7,438 bases of DNA from Cloacimonetes bacterium TCS62 (GCA_001577185.1 LSCM01000053.1:1-7438); one strand, 5' to 3'. Shown: positions 1-6,139, counted from the stretch's first letter. Notes: generated by a model not told the origin, from the sequence alone. Made by a program: numbers and translations.

Positions 1-152
1 CTAACCAGAAAACAGTAGATGATATTTGCGCTCACATTCGAGCTGATTCATTAAAGTACATTTCTAAAGAGTTACTTGGCAGGGCAGTTGCCAAACCGAA
101 AAATTTTTGTTATGCTTGTTTCGATGGCAATTATCCAATATTAAAGGATTAA
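1..152 (+). CDS. purF: Amidophosphoribosyltransferase, C-terminal end (partial, 5' end outside window)
   Basis: Reading from base 3 gives 49 codons and a TAA stop at 150-152. PurF makes 5-phosphoribosylamine from PRPP and glutamine, the first committed step of purine synthesis, in the cytosol. The visible tail carries the family's DDIC..IRADSLKYIS segment (codons 6-21) and ends with FCYACFDGNYPI (codons 35-46), matching my memory of the C-terminus of Bacillus-type glutamine PRPP amidotransferases. The CxxC (codons 36 and 39) corresponds to the last two cysteine ligands of the [4Fe-4S] cluster in that subclass; the other ligands lie outside the window. The next gene starts one base after the stop, and its Shine-Dalgarno sequence lies inside this gene. 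The glutaminase and PRPP-binding parts cannot be judged. Confidence 0.85.
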   Translation, partial: NQKTVDDICAHIRADSLKYISKELLGRAVAKPKNFCYACFDGNYPILKD

Positions 153-153
153 T

Positions 154-621
154 ATGAAAATAAAAAAATGGAATGATATTACTAAATTTTCAAAAAAATT
201 ACGTGCTGAGAATAAAAAAATTGTTTTTACAAATGGTTGCTTTGATATTATCCATGCTGGTCATATATTATATCTTGAAGAAGCAAGATCATTAGGTGAT
301 GTTTTAGTTATCGGATTAAATAGCGATAAATCGGTAAAACGTTTAAAAGGAAAAGATCGTCCTATCAATTCTGTAGAAGATCGAGCATTGGTTTTATCTG
401 CACTTTCTATGGTAGACTATATTGTTGTTTTTGAAGAAGATACGCCATATAAGTTAATCAAAAACATTAAGCCAGATATTTTGGTCAAAGGTGGAGATTG
501 GTCAGTTGAAGATATTATCGGAGCTGACATAGTTCTGGCTACGGGTGGAGTAGTAAAAAGTTTATCTTACAAAGAGGGAAGATCTTCTTCGGAGATAATT
601 TCCAAAATGAGGAAATGTTAA
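154..621 (+). CDS. rfaE2: D-glycero-beta-D-manno-heptose 1-phosphate adenylyltransferase (RfaE2 / HldE C-terminal domain type)
   Basis: This 155-residue cytidylyltransferase-fold protein is predicted to join ATP and D-glycero-D-manno-heptose 1-phosphate to give ADP-heptose, used for the LPS inner core. TNGCFDIIHAGH (26-37) contains the HxGH nucleotide-binding motif (H34, H37). GLNSDKSVKRLKG (54-66) and the DRP (68-70) follow, then KPDILVKGGDW (106-116). The C-terminal EGRSSSEII block matches the G-S-(S/T)-(S/T)-x-I-I motif of the family. The length equals the stand-alone nucleotidyltransferase rather than the roughly 470-residue kinase-transferase fusion HldE, and no sugar kinase domain is fused or adjacent. 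The start is supported by AAAGGA at 143-148, five bases before the ATG. The stop overlaps the next start in a TAATG arrangement, suggesting coupled translation. A related glycerol-phosphate cytidylyltransferase-like role is the alternative, but the GGDW region favours RfaE2. Confidence 0.88.
   Translation: MKIKKWNDITKFSKKLRAENKKIVFTNGCFDIIHAGHILYLEEARSLGDVLVIGLNSDKSVKRLKGKDRPINSVEDRALVLSALSMVDYIVVFEEDTPYKLIKNIKPDILVKGGDWSVEDIIGADIVLATGGVVKSLSYKEGRSSSEIISKMRKC
609..614 (+). promoter_or_regulatory. Shine-Dalgarno that decides the rseC-like gene start
   Basis: GAGGAA lies eight bases (counted from GAGG) before the ATG at 621 but only two before the in-frame ATG at 615. The spacing favours 621, which shares its first A with the TAA stop of the preceding gene. 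Confidence 0.6.
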
Positions 622-1034
622 TGGAAGAACATGATATAGCTGTAGTGAAAAAGGTATCCAGTAATTATATTTGGATAGAGATGGAAAAAAATGGTTCATG
701 TTCAAATTGCTCGATGAATGGTATTTGTCAACAAGATGGAAAATCAATAATCCATAAGATAAGAACTGATCGATCATTTGAAGTTGATGATACAGTCCAA
801 GTTGAAGTTTCTCCTAAATTAAGGATTTTCTCATCTTTCATAATATTCCTCTTCCCTATTATCACAATGGTCATTTTTTATTTAATTGCAAAGTATCTTA
901 TTTCACTATCTGAGGATTTTTCCATTATTTCTTCATTATTTGGTGTATTACTCAGTGGTTTTATCGTTTACTTGATCGATAAAAAGTATTCTGATAAAAT
1001 CAGCATTAAAATTTTAAGTAAATTAAAGAGGTAG
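621..1034 (+). CDS. RseC/MucC-family (SoxR-reducing system) membrane protein
   Basis: From the ATG at 621 the protein has 137 residues; an in-frame ATG at 615 would add two. An N-terminal soluble segment carries C27-x2-C30-x5-C36, the cysteine spacing I recall for RseC/MucC proteins. After a short beta-rich stretch there are two hydrophobic segments, about 69-94 and 100-119, separated by a short polar loop, and then a basic tail. This is the RseC layout: a cysteine-bearing domain followed by two inner-membrane helices. In E. coli, RseC works with the Rsx/Rnf electron-transfer complex that reduces SoxR and also affects RpoE signalling. Neither rnf nor rpoE genes are visible here, so that role is inferred from family only; a redox function linked to the cysteines is plausible. 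It lies between rfaE2 and folB in the same tight gene chain. Confidence 0.75.
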   Translation: MEEHDIAVVKKVSSNYIWIEMEKNGSCSNCSMNGICQQDGKSIIHKIRTDRSFEVDDTVQVEVSPKLRIFSSFIIFLFPIITMVIFYLIAKYLISLSEDFSIISSLFGVLLSGFIVYLIDKKYSDKISIKILSKLKR

Positions 1035-1036
1035 AT

Positions 1037-1396
1037 ATGAAATTACATTTGAATAAAATGGTGTTCTATGGTTATCATGGTGTACATCCCGAAGAGAGAA
1101 AACTAGGCCAAAGATTTATCGTTAACTTTTGCTATCAAACCAAAAAGAAGCACGATATCAAGATCAACAATTTAACAGATACTGTAGATTATACAAAAGT
1201 TTATGATATAATTAAGCATATTTTGGAAGAAAAAGAATTTCATCTATTAGAAGTATGTGCAAACACACTACTTGATTCTGTTTTAGCAAAATTTCCACGA
1301 ATTATTCACGCAAAAGTGAATATACAAAAGCCTTCGGTTCCGATCAATGGAAGCCTGAATTCAGTCGAAATAGAAATGGAGAGAAATAGAAAGTAA
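1037..1396 (+). CDS. folB: Dihydroneopterin aldolase
   Basis: This 119-residue protein is predicted to cleave 7,8-dihydroneopterin to 6-hydroxymethyl-7,8-dihydropterin and glycolaldehyde in folate synthesis, in the cytosol. The family signature FYGYHGVHPEERKLGQRF spans residues 10-27, with E20 the expected catalytic-site glutamate. VDYTKVYDII (50-59) and FHLLE (68-72) follow; E72 is the expected pterin-anchoring glutamate. KPSVPI (98-103) contains K98, equivalent to the catalytic lysine. The length is typical for FolB, which forms octamers. The start is supported by GAGG at 1028-1031, five bases before the ATG. The stop is followed immediately by the folK ATG, so the enzyme making hydroxymethyl-dihydropterin and the one using it are translated back to back. 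Confidence 0.95.
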   Translation: MKLHLNKMVFYGYHGVHPEERKLGQRFIVNFCYQTKKKHDIKINNLTDTVDYTKVYDIIKHILEEKEFHLLEVCANTLLDSVLAKFPRIIHAKVNIQKPSVPINGSLNSVEIEMERNRK

Positions 1397-1852
1397 ATGA
1401 TCTGTTATCTCGGTCTAGGTTCAAATTTAGGTGAAAGATACGAACTTATTCAATCAGCTATTGAGAAGATCAACAAAATACAGAATGTCAATACACTAGA
1501 AAGAAGCTCACTAATAGAAACCGAACCCTACGGGAAAACAGATCAACCTGATTTTATAAACTGTGTAATCAAGATCAATACTGGGCTGAGTTCATTAGAG
1601 TTATTAAAAAGATGTTTAAAAATTGAAGATGAACTTGGTAGATTGCGCAGTGAAAAGTGGGGAGCTCGAACTATTGATATCGATATTTTATTTTACGGAG
1701 ATAAAATTATAAAAAAAAAGAGACTGGAAATCCCTCATCCGGGAATTGCTAAAAGACGATTTGTTCTAAGATCATTAAATGAAATTTGTCCCGAATTTGT
1801 ACATCCAGTATTACAAACGAAAATTAAAACATTATATAAGGAAATAAAATGA
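1397..1852 (+). CDS. folK: 2-amino-4-hydroxy-6-hydroxymethyldihydropteridine pyrophosphokinase (HPPK)
   Basis: This 151-residue protein is predicted to transfer pyrophosphate from ATP to 6-hydroxymethyl-7,8-dihydropterin, making the substrate of dihydropteroate synthase. LGLGSNLGER (5-14) is the N-terminal signature. ETEPYGKTDQPDFINCV (41-57) supplies pterin-site residues. LGRLRSEKWGARTIDIDIL (80-98) contains the two magnesium-binding aspartates D94 and D96. IPHPGIAKRRFVL (112-124) gives the conserved HP and arginines that contact ATP. The size is close to the usual 155-160 residues. It starts at the base after the folB stop, and its TGA overlaps the next gene's ATG by four bases (ATGA), so it is probably coupled to both neighbours. 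No folP or folE is present in the window. Confidence 0.96.
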   Translation: MICYLGLGSNLGERYELIQSAIEKINKIQNVNTLERSSLIETEPYGKTDQPDFINCVIKINTGLSSLELLKRCLKIEDELGRLRSEKWGARTIDIDILFYGDKIIKKKRLEIPHPGIAKRRFVLRSLNEICPEFVHPVLQTKIKTLYKEIK

Positions 1853-2604
1853 AAAAGTTGGCTTCAATAGTTTTGGCGGCAGGAAAAGGTACAAGAATGA
1901 AAGCTAATAAACCCAAAGTGGTCTTTCCACTTGCTGGGAAACCAATGATAAATAGAGTTCTAGAAACAGCCAGAAAGATCGATAGCGATCTCATTACTGT
2001 TGTTGTGGGATACAAAAAAGATGAAGTTATTGCTACAACTAAGCACAATGAAAAGATAAAATTTGTAGTGCAAGTTGAGCAAAATGGCACTGGCCATGCT
2101 GTAATGGTAACTGAAGAACAATTTAAGGATTTTGAAGGTGATGTTTTTATTCTTTGCGGGGATGTTCCTCTTCTTAGACATCAAACACTAGAAAAAATGT
2201 TGGACCATCATAGAGAGAACAATGCTGCTTGTACTGTATTGACTGCTGAAATGGATGACGCTCTTAGATATGGGAGAATAGTTCGAAACGAAAAAGGTAA
2301 CGTTCAATGCATTGTGGAATTTAAAGATGCAAATGCTGAAGAAAGAATGATAACTGAGATCAATACAGGAATCTATTGCTTTGATGCAAAAAGCTTGTTT
2401 AAAGCTCTTAAAAATATTAGTAATAACAACAAGCAAAATGAATATTATCTTACCGACACGCTGCAGATATTGAATAATGAAAATAAATTAGTCACATCTG
2501 TGCTTCTCGAAGATATGGTTGAGGCCTCTGGAATAAATTCCAAAGAGCAATTAACAAAATTAGAAAATGAATATTTCAAGAGGAAAACTCACTTTGATAA
2601 CTAA
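1849..2604 (+). CDS. glmU: UDP-N-acetylglucosamine pyrophosphorylase, GlmU N-terminal domain only
   Basis: This 251-residue nucleotidyltransferase is predicted to make UDP-GlcNAc from UTP and GlcNAc-1-phosphate, the precursor of peptidoglycan and lipid A. LAAGKGTRMKANKPK (9-23) is the GxGTRM...PK nucleotide-binding loop with R16 and K23. E77-Q78-N79-GTGHA (80-84) is the uracil-binding segment. GDVPL (104-108) contains D105, the expected magnesium ligand. YGRIVR (141-146), EINTGIY (170-176), EYYLTD (198-203) and GIN (228-230, N230) match the later GlmU sugar and metal-site motifs. Bifunctional GlmU is about 450 residues. This one stops after the pyrophosphorylase domain, and the 60 bp that follow cannot encode the left-handed beta-helix acetyltransferase. 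AAGGAA at 1838-1843 supports the start. A different sugar nucleotidyltransferase is possible but less likely given the GTGHA and GIN motifs. Confidence 0.85.
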   Translation: MKKLASIVLAAGKGTRMKANKPKVVFPLAGKPMINRVLETARKIDSDLITVVVGYKKDEVIATTKHNEKIKFVVQVEQNGTGHAVMVTEEQFKDFEGDVFILCGDVPLLRHQTLEKMLDHHRENNAACTVLTAEMDDALRYGRIVRNEKGNVQCIVEFKDANAEERMITEINTGIYCFDAKSLFKALKNISNNNKQNEYYLTDTLQILNNENKLVTSVLLEDMVEASGINSKEQLTKLENEYFKRKTHFDN

Positions 2605-2664
2605 ATTTTCTAAATTTGTGTTATTAAAGTATACAAGTTCATAGATAATTAATAGGAGACTTAA
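2605..2664 (+). promoter_or_regulatory. 60-bp intergenic gap, possible promoter region before the HIT gene
   Basis: This AT-rich spacer is the first real break in the gene chain. It contains a TTGTGT-like element at 2616-2621 and GATAAT at 2644-2649, but they are 22 bases apart, too far for a standard sigma-70 promoter. A clear ribosome binding site, AGGAG at 2654-2658, lies six bases before the ATG at 2665. No convincing terminator hairpin is visible, so read-through from glmU is equally possible. Confidence 0.2.
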
Positions 2665-3162
2665 ATGAGTGATATATTGTATTCACCCTGGCGTTTGGAA
2701 TATATACTTTCGAAAAAGGATGGTAAATGTATTTTTTGCGTTAAACCTTCTGATGAAAAAGATGATGAACATCTAATACTTTATCGTTCGAAATACAGTT
2801 TCGTAATTATGAACACATTTCCTTATAACAATGGTCATATTATGGTTGTGCCCAATAATCACGTTTCAAAATTATCGCAATTAAGTAAAAGTGAGCTCGA
2901 TGATCTTTTTGAGACGGTACAGCTATGTGAGAAAATTATTAATGAAGTTTATGATCCTGAAGGAATGAATATAGGATTAAATCTTGGTAGAGCTGCTGGA
3001 GCTGGAATTGATCAGCATCTACATGTTCATATAGTTCCCAGATGGAATGGTGATGTTAATTTTATGACTACGGTCGGTAATACGCGTGTAATTCCAGAAT
3101 CATTTAAAAGTGCATTTAAGAAGCTTAAAGAACAGTTTGACAATGACCTTAACAAAAAATAA
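2665..3162 (+). CDS. HIT-family hydrolase/phosphorylase, Ap4A phosphorylase-like
   Basis: The protein has 165 residues. LYSPWRLEYI (5-14) precedes a CxxC (C22, C25) that with H66 probably helps bind zinc. The histidine triad is H118-x-H120-x-H122 followed by IVPRWNGD, with H120 the expected nucleophile that is transiently nucleotidylated. The segment after the triad, NFMTTVGNTRVIPESF, resembles what I remember of mycobacterial Rv2613c-type diadenosine tetraphosphate phosphorylases (HLHxHxVPRWxGDxNF followed by VIP). On that basis it is predicted to split Ap4A and similar dinucleotides in the cytosol; the exact substrate is not shown by sequence. A strong AGGAG supports the start. It precedes a LytR_C protein that overlaps its 3' end, then rsfS and argS. 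Ap4A is a by-product of aminoacyl-tRNA synthetases, so the grouping is suggestive. Confidence 0.85.
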   Translation: MSDILYSPWRLEYILSKKDGKCIFCVKPSDEKDDEHLILYRSKYSFVIMNTFPYNNGHIMVVPNNHVSKLSQLSKSELDDLFETVQLCEKIINEVYDPEGMNIGLNLGRAAGAGIDQHLHVHIVPRWNGDVNFMTTVGNTRVIPESFKSAFKKLKEQFDNDLNKK

Positions 3163-3589
3163 ATTGTCTTACAGGTTGAAACGCCTTTTATTAATAGTGT
3201 TTGCAACTATTATTATTGCGTTGATGATCTGGTTTATACTGTTCTTTAATAAGGAAAGTGAAAATAAAGAAAAATTTAGTGCAGATGTGCCTATAGTTAA
3301 GATATCCATTTTAAATGGTTGCGGTATCGAAGGTGCAGCTGCAGAAGTTAAGAATTATCTTATAAATAATAATATAAACAAAATTGATGTGATCTCATGG
3401 GGTAACATAGAAAGAGATATGTTTATTTACGGGAAATCGATAATCGTAGTAAAAAAAAGAAACAAAAAGAAATTAGAATATCTAATGCAAATTACAGGTA
3501 TAAATAGGAGAATCTTTGCTGTTGATGAAGATATAATAGAGGATATGCAAATAATCTTGGGAAGAGATTATAAAACTATTTTTAATTAA
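3143..3589 (+). CDS. Membrane-anchored LytR C-terminal (LytR_C) domain protein
   Basis: I chose the ATG at 3143, giving 148 residues and a 20-base overlap with the end of the HIT gene. The ATG at 3110 would add 11 residues and has no ribosome site. A TTG at 3164 is a third choice. A basic N-terminus (KNKLSYRLKR) leads into one hydrophobic segment at about 15-35, then a polar linker. From about residue 49 a domain begins with VPIVKISILNGCGIEGAAAEV, matching the LytR_C pattern of a beta strand, NG(T/C)G and a helix. A YGKSIIVV strand and a C-terminal IILGRDY stretch follow. The topology is probably cytoplasmic N-terminus with the domain outside. The LytR-CpsA-Psr catalytic domain is absent, so it should not attach polymers to the wall by itself. 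Its function is unknown. It sits directly upstream of rsfS. Confidence 0.65.
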   Translation: MTLTKNKLSYRLKRLLLIVFATIIIALMIWFILFFNKESENKEKFSADVPIVKISILNGCGIEGAAAEVKNYLINNNINKIDVISWGNIERDMFIYGKSIIVVKKRNKKKLEYLMQITGINRRIFAVDEDIIEDMQIILGRDYKTIFN

Positions 3590-3600
3590 TCATAAAATGG

Positions 3601-3607
3601 AAAGGAG
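3601..3607 (+). promoter_or_regulatory. Shine-Dalgarno of rsfS with long spacer
   Basis: AAAGGAG is a strong ribosome binding site, but 12 bases separate it from the ATG at 3620, longer than the usual 5-9. No better in-frame start lies closer, so I keep the ATG. Confidence 0.5.
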
Positions 3608-3619
3608 CATTACAAATTT

Positions 3620-3976
3620 ATGAAGAAAAGTCTTAGAGAAAAAGTAGATAATATAATTGATTGGTCTTTCGAAAAAAAGGCGGAAAATGTTGTACAATTT
3701 GATGTTAAAGAAAAATCTAATTTTACTGATGCCATCGTTATCTGTCAAGGATCAGTAGAGCTACACAATAAAGCAATTGCTGAATTTATCATTGAAAAAT
3801 CAAATGAATATGATTACCAAATCCTTTCAAAAGAGGGATTAGAGAATGGAAAGTGGATACTTTTAGATCTTATAGATGTTGTAGTACATATATTTACTCA
3901 TGAGAAACGAGATTATTACAAAATAGAAGATCTTTATAAAAAAGCACCAAAACGAAATAAGGAACAGAAAAAATAA
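3620..3976 (+). CDS. rsfS: Ribosomal silencing factor RsfS (Iojap/DUF143 family)
   Basis: This 118-residue protein is the usual RsfS size. RsfS binds ribosomal protein uL14 on the free 50S subunit and blocks joining to 30S, lowering translation during starvation or stationary phase. Family landmarks appear in order: VVQFDVKEKSNFTDAIVIC (24-42), with the D-V and T-D positions; GSVELHNKAIA (44-54), corresponding to the G-(T/N)-S-x-R-H-x-x-A-I-A block; EGLENGKWILLDLIDVVVHIF (72-92); and RDYYKIEDLY (97-106), the usual R-x-F/Y-Y-x-L-E-x-L-(W/Y) ending. The arginine common before the histidine in the second block is L48 here, a mild variation. It sits two bases upstream of argS. In many bacteria RsfS is next to nadD, which is not seen here. 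Confidence 0.93.
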   Translation: MKKSLREKVDNIIDWSFEKKAENVVQFDVKEKSNFTDAIVICQGSVELHNKAIAEFIIEKSNEYDYQILSKEGLENGKWILLDLIDVVVHIFTHEKRDYYKIEDLYKKAPKRNKEQKK

Positions 3977-3978
3977 TT

Positions 3979-5631
3979 ATGATCAAATCACGAATTTCTT
4001 CAGATATAGTTAAATGTTTAGATAACTTAGGTTTAGATTTTCAGAAAAACTTTACAGTTGAGATCCCTAATAATCCTGAGCATGGAGATTATTCTACAAA
4101 TGTTGCCTTATTACATGCGAAAAAAAACGAATTAAAACCTAGAGAATTAGCTGAGAAGATAGCAAATCAAATTGCCAAAAAGCGTAACTATAAATCTGCT
4201 GAGGTTGCTGGACCGGGTTTTATTAATTTCAAATTAACTAATGGTAATTATCATAAAATGCTCCAAAAGATCTATAAAGCAGGATCTAGATTTGGAAGAT
4301 CTAAGCATGGAAAAGATAAAAAAGTTATCCTAGAATTTATCAGCGCTAATCCAACAGGTCCATTGAATGTTGTTAGTGCTCGTGCAGGAGCTTATGGGGA
4401 TTCTTTAGCTCGTATTATGAAGAAAGTTGGTTATGATGTTTTTACAGAATTTTATGTAAATGATGCTGGTAATCAAGTAGAAATTCTCGGAGAATCTATC
4501 GATATAAGATACCGAGAGTTACATAGTAAAGTTTTAGAAGAATTTCCTCCTGAAGCATATCAAGGAGATTATATCAAGGAGCTTGCAGCACAACTTAATA
4601 GTATTGAAGGTTCCAAACTTTTCCATTATACGGAGAAAGATCGTCTGGAGAAAATGAAAAAATTTGCATTAGCAGAGATTCATAAGCTACAATTGAATAG
4701 CCTAATAAGGTATAATGTCGATTTTGATAACTGGATGTCTGAAAAGAAATTACGTAAAGAAGGCGTATTAGAGGAAGCCTTAAGTTATTTAGCTGAAGCA
4801 GGATGTACTTATGAAAAAGAGGAAGCTATTTGGTTTAATTCTTCTGAACATGGGGATGTAAAAGATCGAGTCTTGATAAAAGCTGATGGCAATCCAACCT
4901 ATCTTGTACCAGATATAGCTTATCATATAACAAAATATAACCGTGGATTCGATATTATTATTGATATTTTAGGACCGGATCATCACGGACATGTTTCTAA
5001 GTTACGTGCATCAATGAATGCTTTAGAGCTTGATGAGAATAAACTAGAAGTTGTTTATCTTCAACACATAAATCTTCTTGAAGAAGGGGAAGTTGTAAAA
5101 ATGTCCAAAAGGGCAGGAAAAATTGTAACTTTAGACGATTTGATAGATGAAGTTGGTGCAAATGTCGCACGATATTTCTTCATAGATAGAAAGCCTAGTG
5201 CTCATCTCGATTTTGATCTTGAACTTGCGAAAAAGAGATCAAATGAAAATCCTGTTTATTACTGTCAATATGCTCATGCTCGTATACATAGTTTATCAAA
5301 AAAAGCAAAGAAAGCTAAGATAAAACTTAAGAAATTTGATGTAAAATTGCTCAGAAAATTAACGAAAGATATTGAAATATCTTTGATCAAAAAAATGCTG
5401 GAATTCCCCTCTATCGTAATAGCAGCTGCTGATAATCGAGAACCGCATAGGGTTTCCGGGTATGTTCATGAACTATCTGGTATGTTCCACAAATATTATG
5501 CAAAATATCAAATTGTTAACTCTGCCCATATAGAGCTTAGTCAAGCTAGATTGTACTTGATAACTTCTGTACAAAATGTAATAGCACAAGCTCTTGATCT
5601 GATGGGTATAAAAGCAACAAAAAAAATGTAG
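3979..5631 (+). CDS. argS: Arginyl-tRNA synthetase with a non-canonical HIGH motif
   Basis: This 550-residue class I synthetase charges tRNA-Arg with arginine. The N-terminal tRNA-binding domain shows NNPEHGDYSTNVAL (31-44) and AGPGFINFKL (77-86). The catalytic core has EFISANPTGPLNVVSARAG (119-137), FYVNDAGNQ, GPDHHGH (332-338) and an intact KMSKRAGK (374-381). The C-terminal DALR-type anticodon-binding domain begins around NENPVYYCQYAHARIHSL and ends with LDLMGIKATKKM, as expected for a complete protein. The oddity is that the four residues after NPTGPL, normally H-(V/I)-G-H, are N130-V131-V132-S133. The rest of the active site looks normal, so I take this as a family variant rather than decay. 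The only Shine-Dalgarno candidate, AAGGAA at 3959-3964, is distant from the ATG. The stop is four bases before the next gene. Confidence 0.96.
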   Translation: MIKSRISSDIVKCLDNLGLDFQKNFTVEIPNNPEHGDYSTNVALLHAKKNELKPRELAEKIANQIAKKRNYKSAEVAGPGFINFKLTNGNYHKMLQKIYKAGSRFGRSKHGKDKKVILEFISANPTGPLNVVSARAGAYGDSLARIMKKVGYDVFTEFYVNDAGNQVEILGESIDIRYRELHSKVLEEFPPEAYQGDYIKELAAQLNSIEGSKLFHYTEKDRLEKMKKFALAEIHKLQLNSLIRYNVDFDNWMSEKKLRKEGVLEEALSYLAEAGCTYEKEEAIWFNSSEHGDVKDRVLIKADGNPTYLVPDIAYHITKYNRGFDIIIDILGPDHHGHVSKLRASMNALELDENKLEVVYLQHINLLEEGEVVKMSKRAGKIVTLDDLIDEVGANVARYFFIDRKPSAHLDFDLELAKKRSNENPVYYCQYAHARIHSLSKKAKKAKIKLKKFDVKLLRKLTKDIEISLIKKMLEFPSIVIAAADNREPHRVSGYVHELSGMFHKYYAKYQIVNSAHIELSQARLYLITSVQNVIAQALDLMGIKATKKM

Positions 5632-5635
5632 TGCT

Positions 5636-6139
5636 ATGAATAAGATCGTTGTTTTATCTGATACACATCAAAATCAAATTCTTCTGCGAAAAGTTTTGGA
5701 GAATGAAAATGATTATAATTATGTTTTTCATTTAGGAGATGACTATGAAGACCTTGATGAAAATTTAGATTTGATCACGAATAAAAATATCACTAAAGTT
5801 CCAGGTATTTTTCATCCTGGTTATAAAGATGGTTCTCTGGAGAAAATTAAACAAGTTATAATAAACGGTTGGAGTTTTTTACTAACTCATGATATTGAGG
5901 ATTTTGAAAATACGGACCAAATCGCAGACTTTTACTTATTTGGCCATACACACCATTGTAATTTTGAAGAATATCAAAAATCCTACTACCTAAATCCAGG
6001 CCATTTAAAAGATGATAATCATAGAGGTAAAGAGCCTTCTTACGTTATTATACTTGTAAACAAAGCTGAGATCAATATCCAATTCAATAGAATAGATGGA
6101 TCGACTTTCTATTCAAAAAAAATCATGAAAAATATGTAA
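5636..6139 (+). CDS. YfcE/MJ0936-like calcineurin-type metallophosphoesterase
   Basis: The protein has 167 residues and a predicted two-metal phosphodiesterase fold. SDTH (8-11) gives metal ligands D9 and H11, and HLGDD (32-36) gives D35. LTHD (83-86) gives H85, FGHTHH (102-107) gives H104 and H106, and LNPG (119-122) matches the family's NPGS element. The usual G-N-x-D motif, which supplies an asparagine ligand, is not recognisable; at that place stands VPGIFHPGYKD (55-65). The usual THGH is reduced to THD, and NPGS reads NPGH. It may therefore belong to a divergent subgroup with a changed metal site. The substrate is unknown. It begins four bases after the argS stop with no obvious ribosome site, suggesting translation coupled to argS. 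Confidence 0.82.
   Translation: MNKIVVLSDTHQNQILLRKVLENENDYNYVFHLGDDYEDLDENLDLITNKNITKVPGIFHPGYKDGSLEKIKQVIINGWSFLLTHDIEDFENTDQIADFYLFGHTHHCNFEEYQKSYYLNPGHLKDDNHRGKEPSYVIILVNKAEINIQFNRIDGSTFYSKKIMKNM

Noticed and set aside
562..777. 71-codon open frame on the minus strand
   Set aside because: It lies opposite the well-supported rfaE2 and RseC-like genes, has no recognisable motif and looks like antisense chance.
1824..2436. Three minus-strand open frames (1824-2090, 1960-2184, 2188-2436)
   Set aside because: All are antisense to glmU, overlap one another and have hydrophobic or low-complexity translations typical of the reverse of AT-rich coding DNA.
2605..2616. AAATTT repeats after the glmU stop as a terminator
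   Set aside because: The pairing is short and A/T only with no stable stem or U-tract, and is expected by chance in this composition.
3110..3142. Upstream ATG at 3110 as the start of the LytR_C protein
   Set aside because: It lies 53 bases inside the HIT gene without a ribosome site. The ATG at 3143 gives a more usual overlap and places the basic residues directly before the membrane helix.
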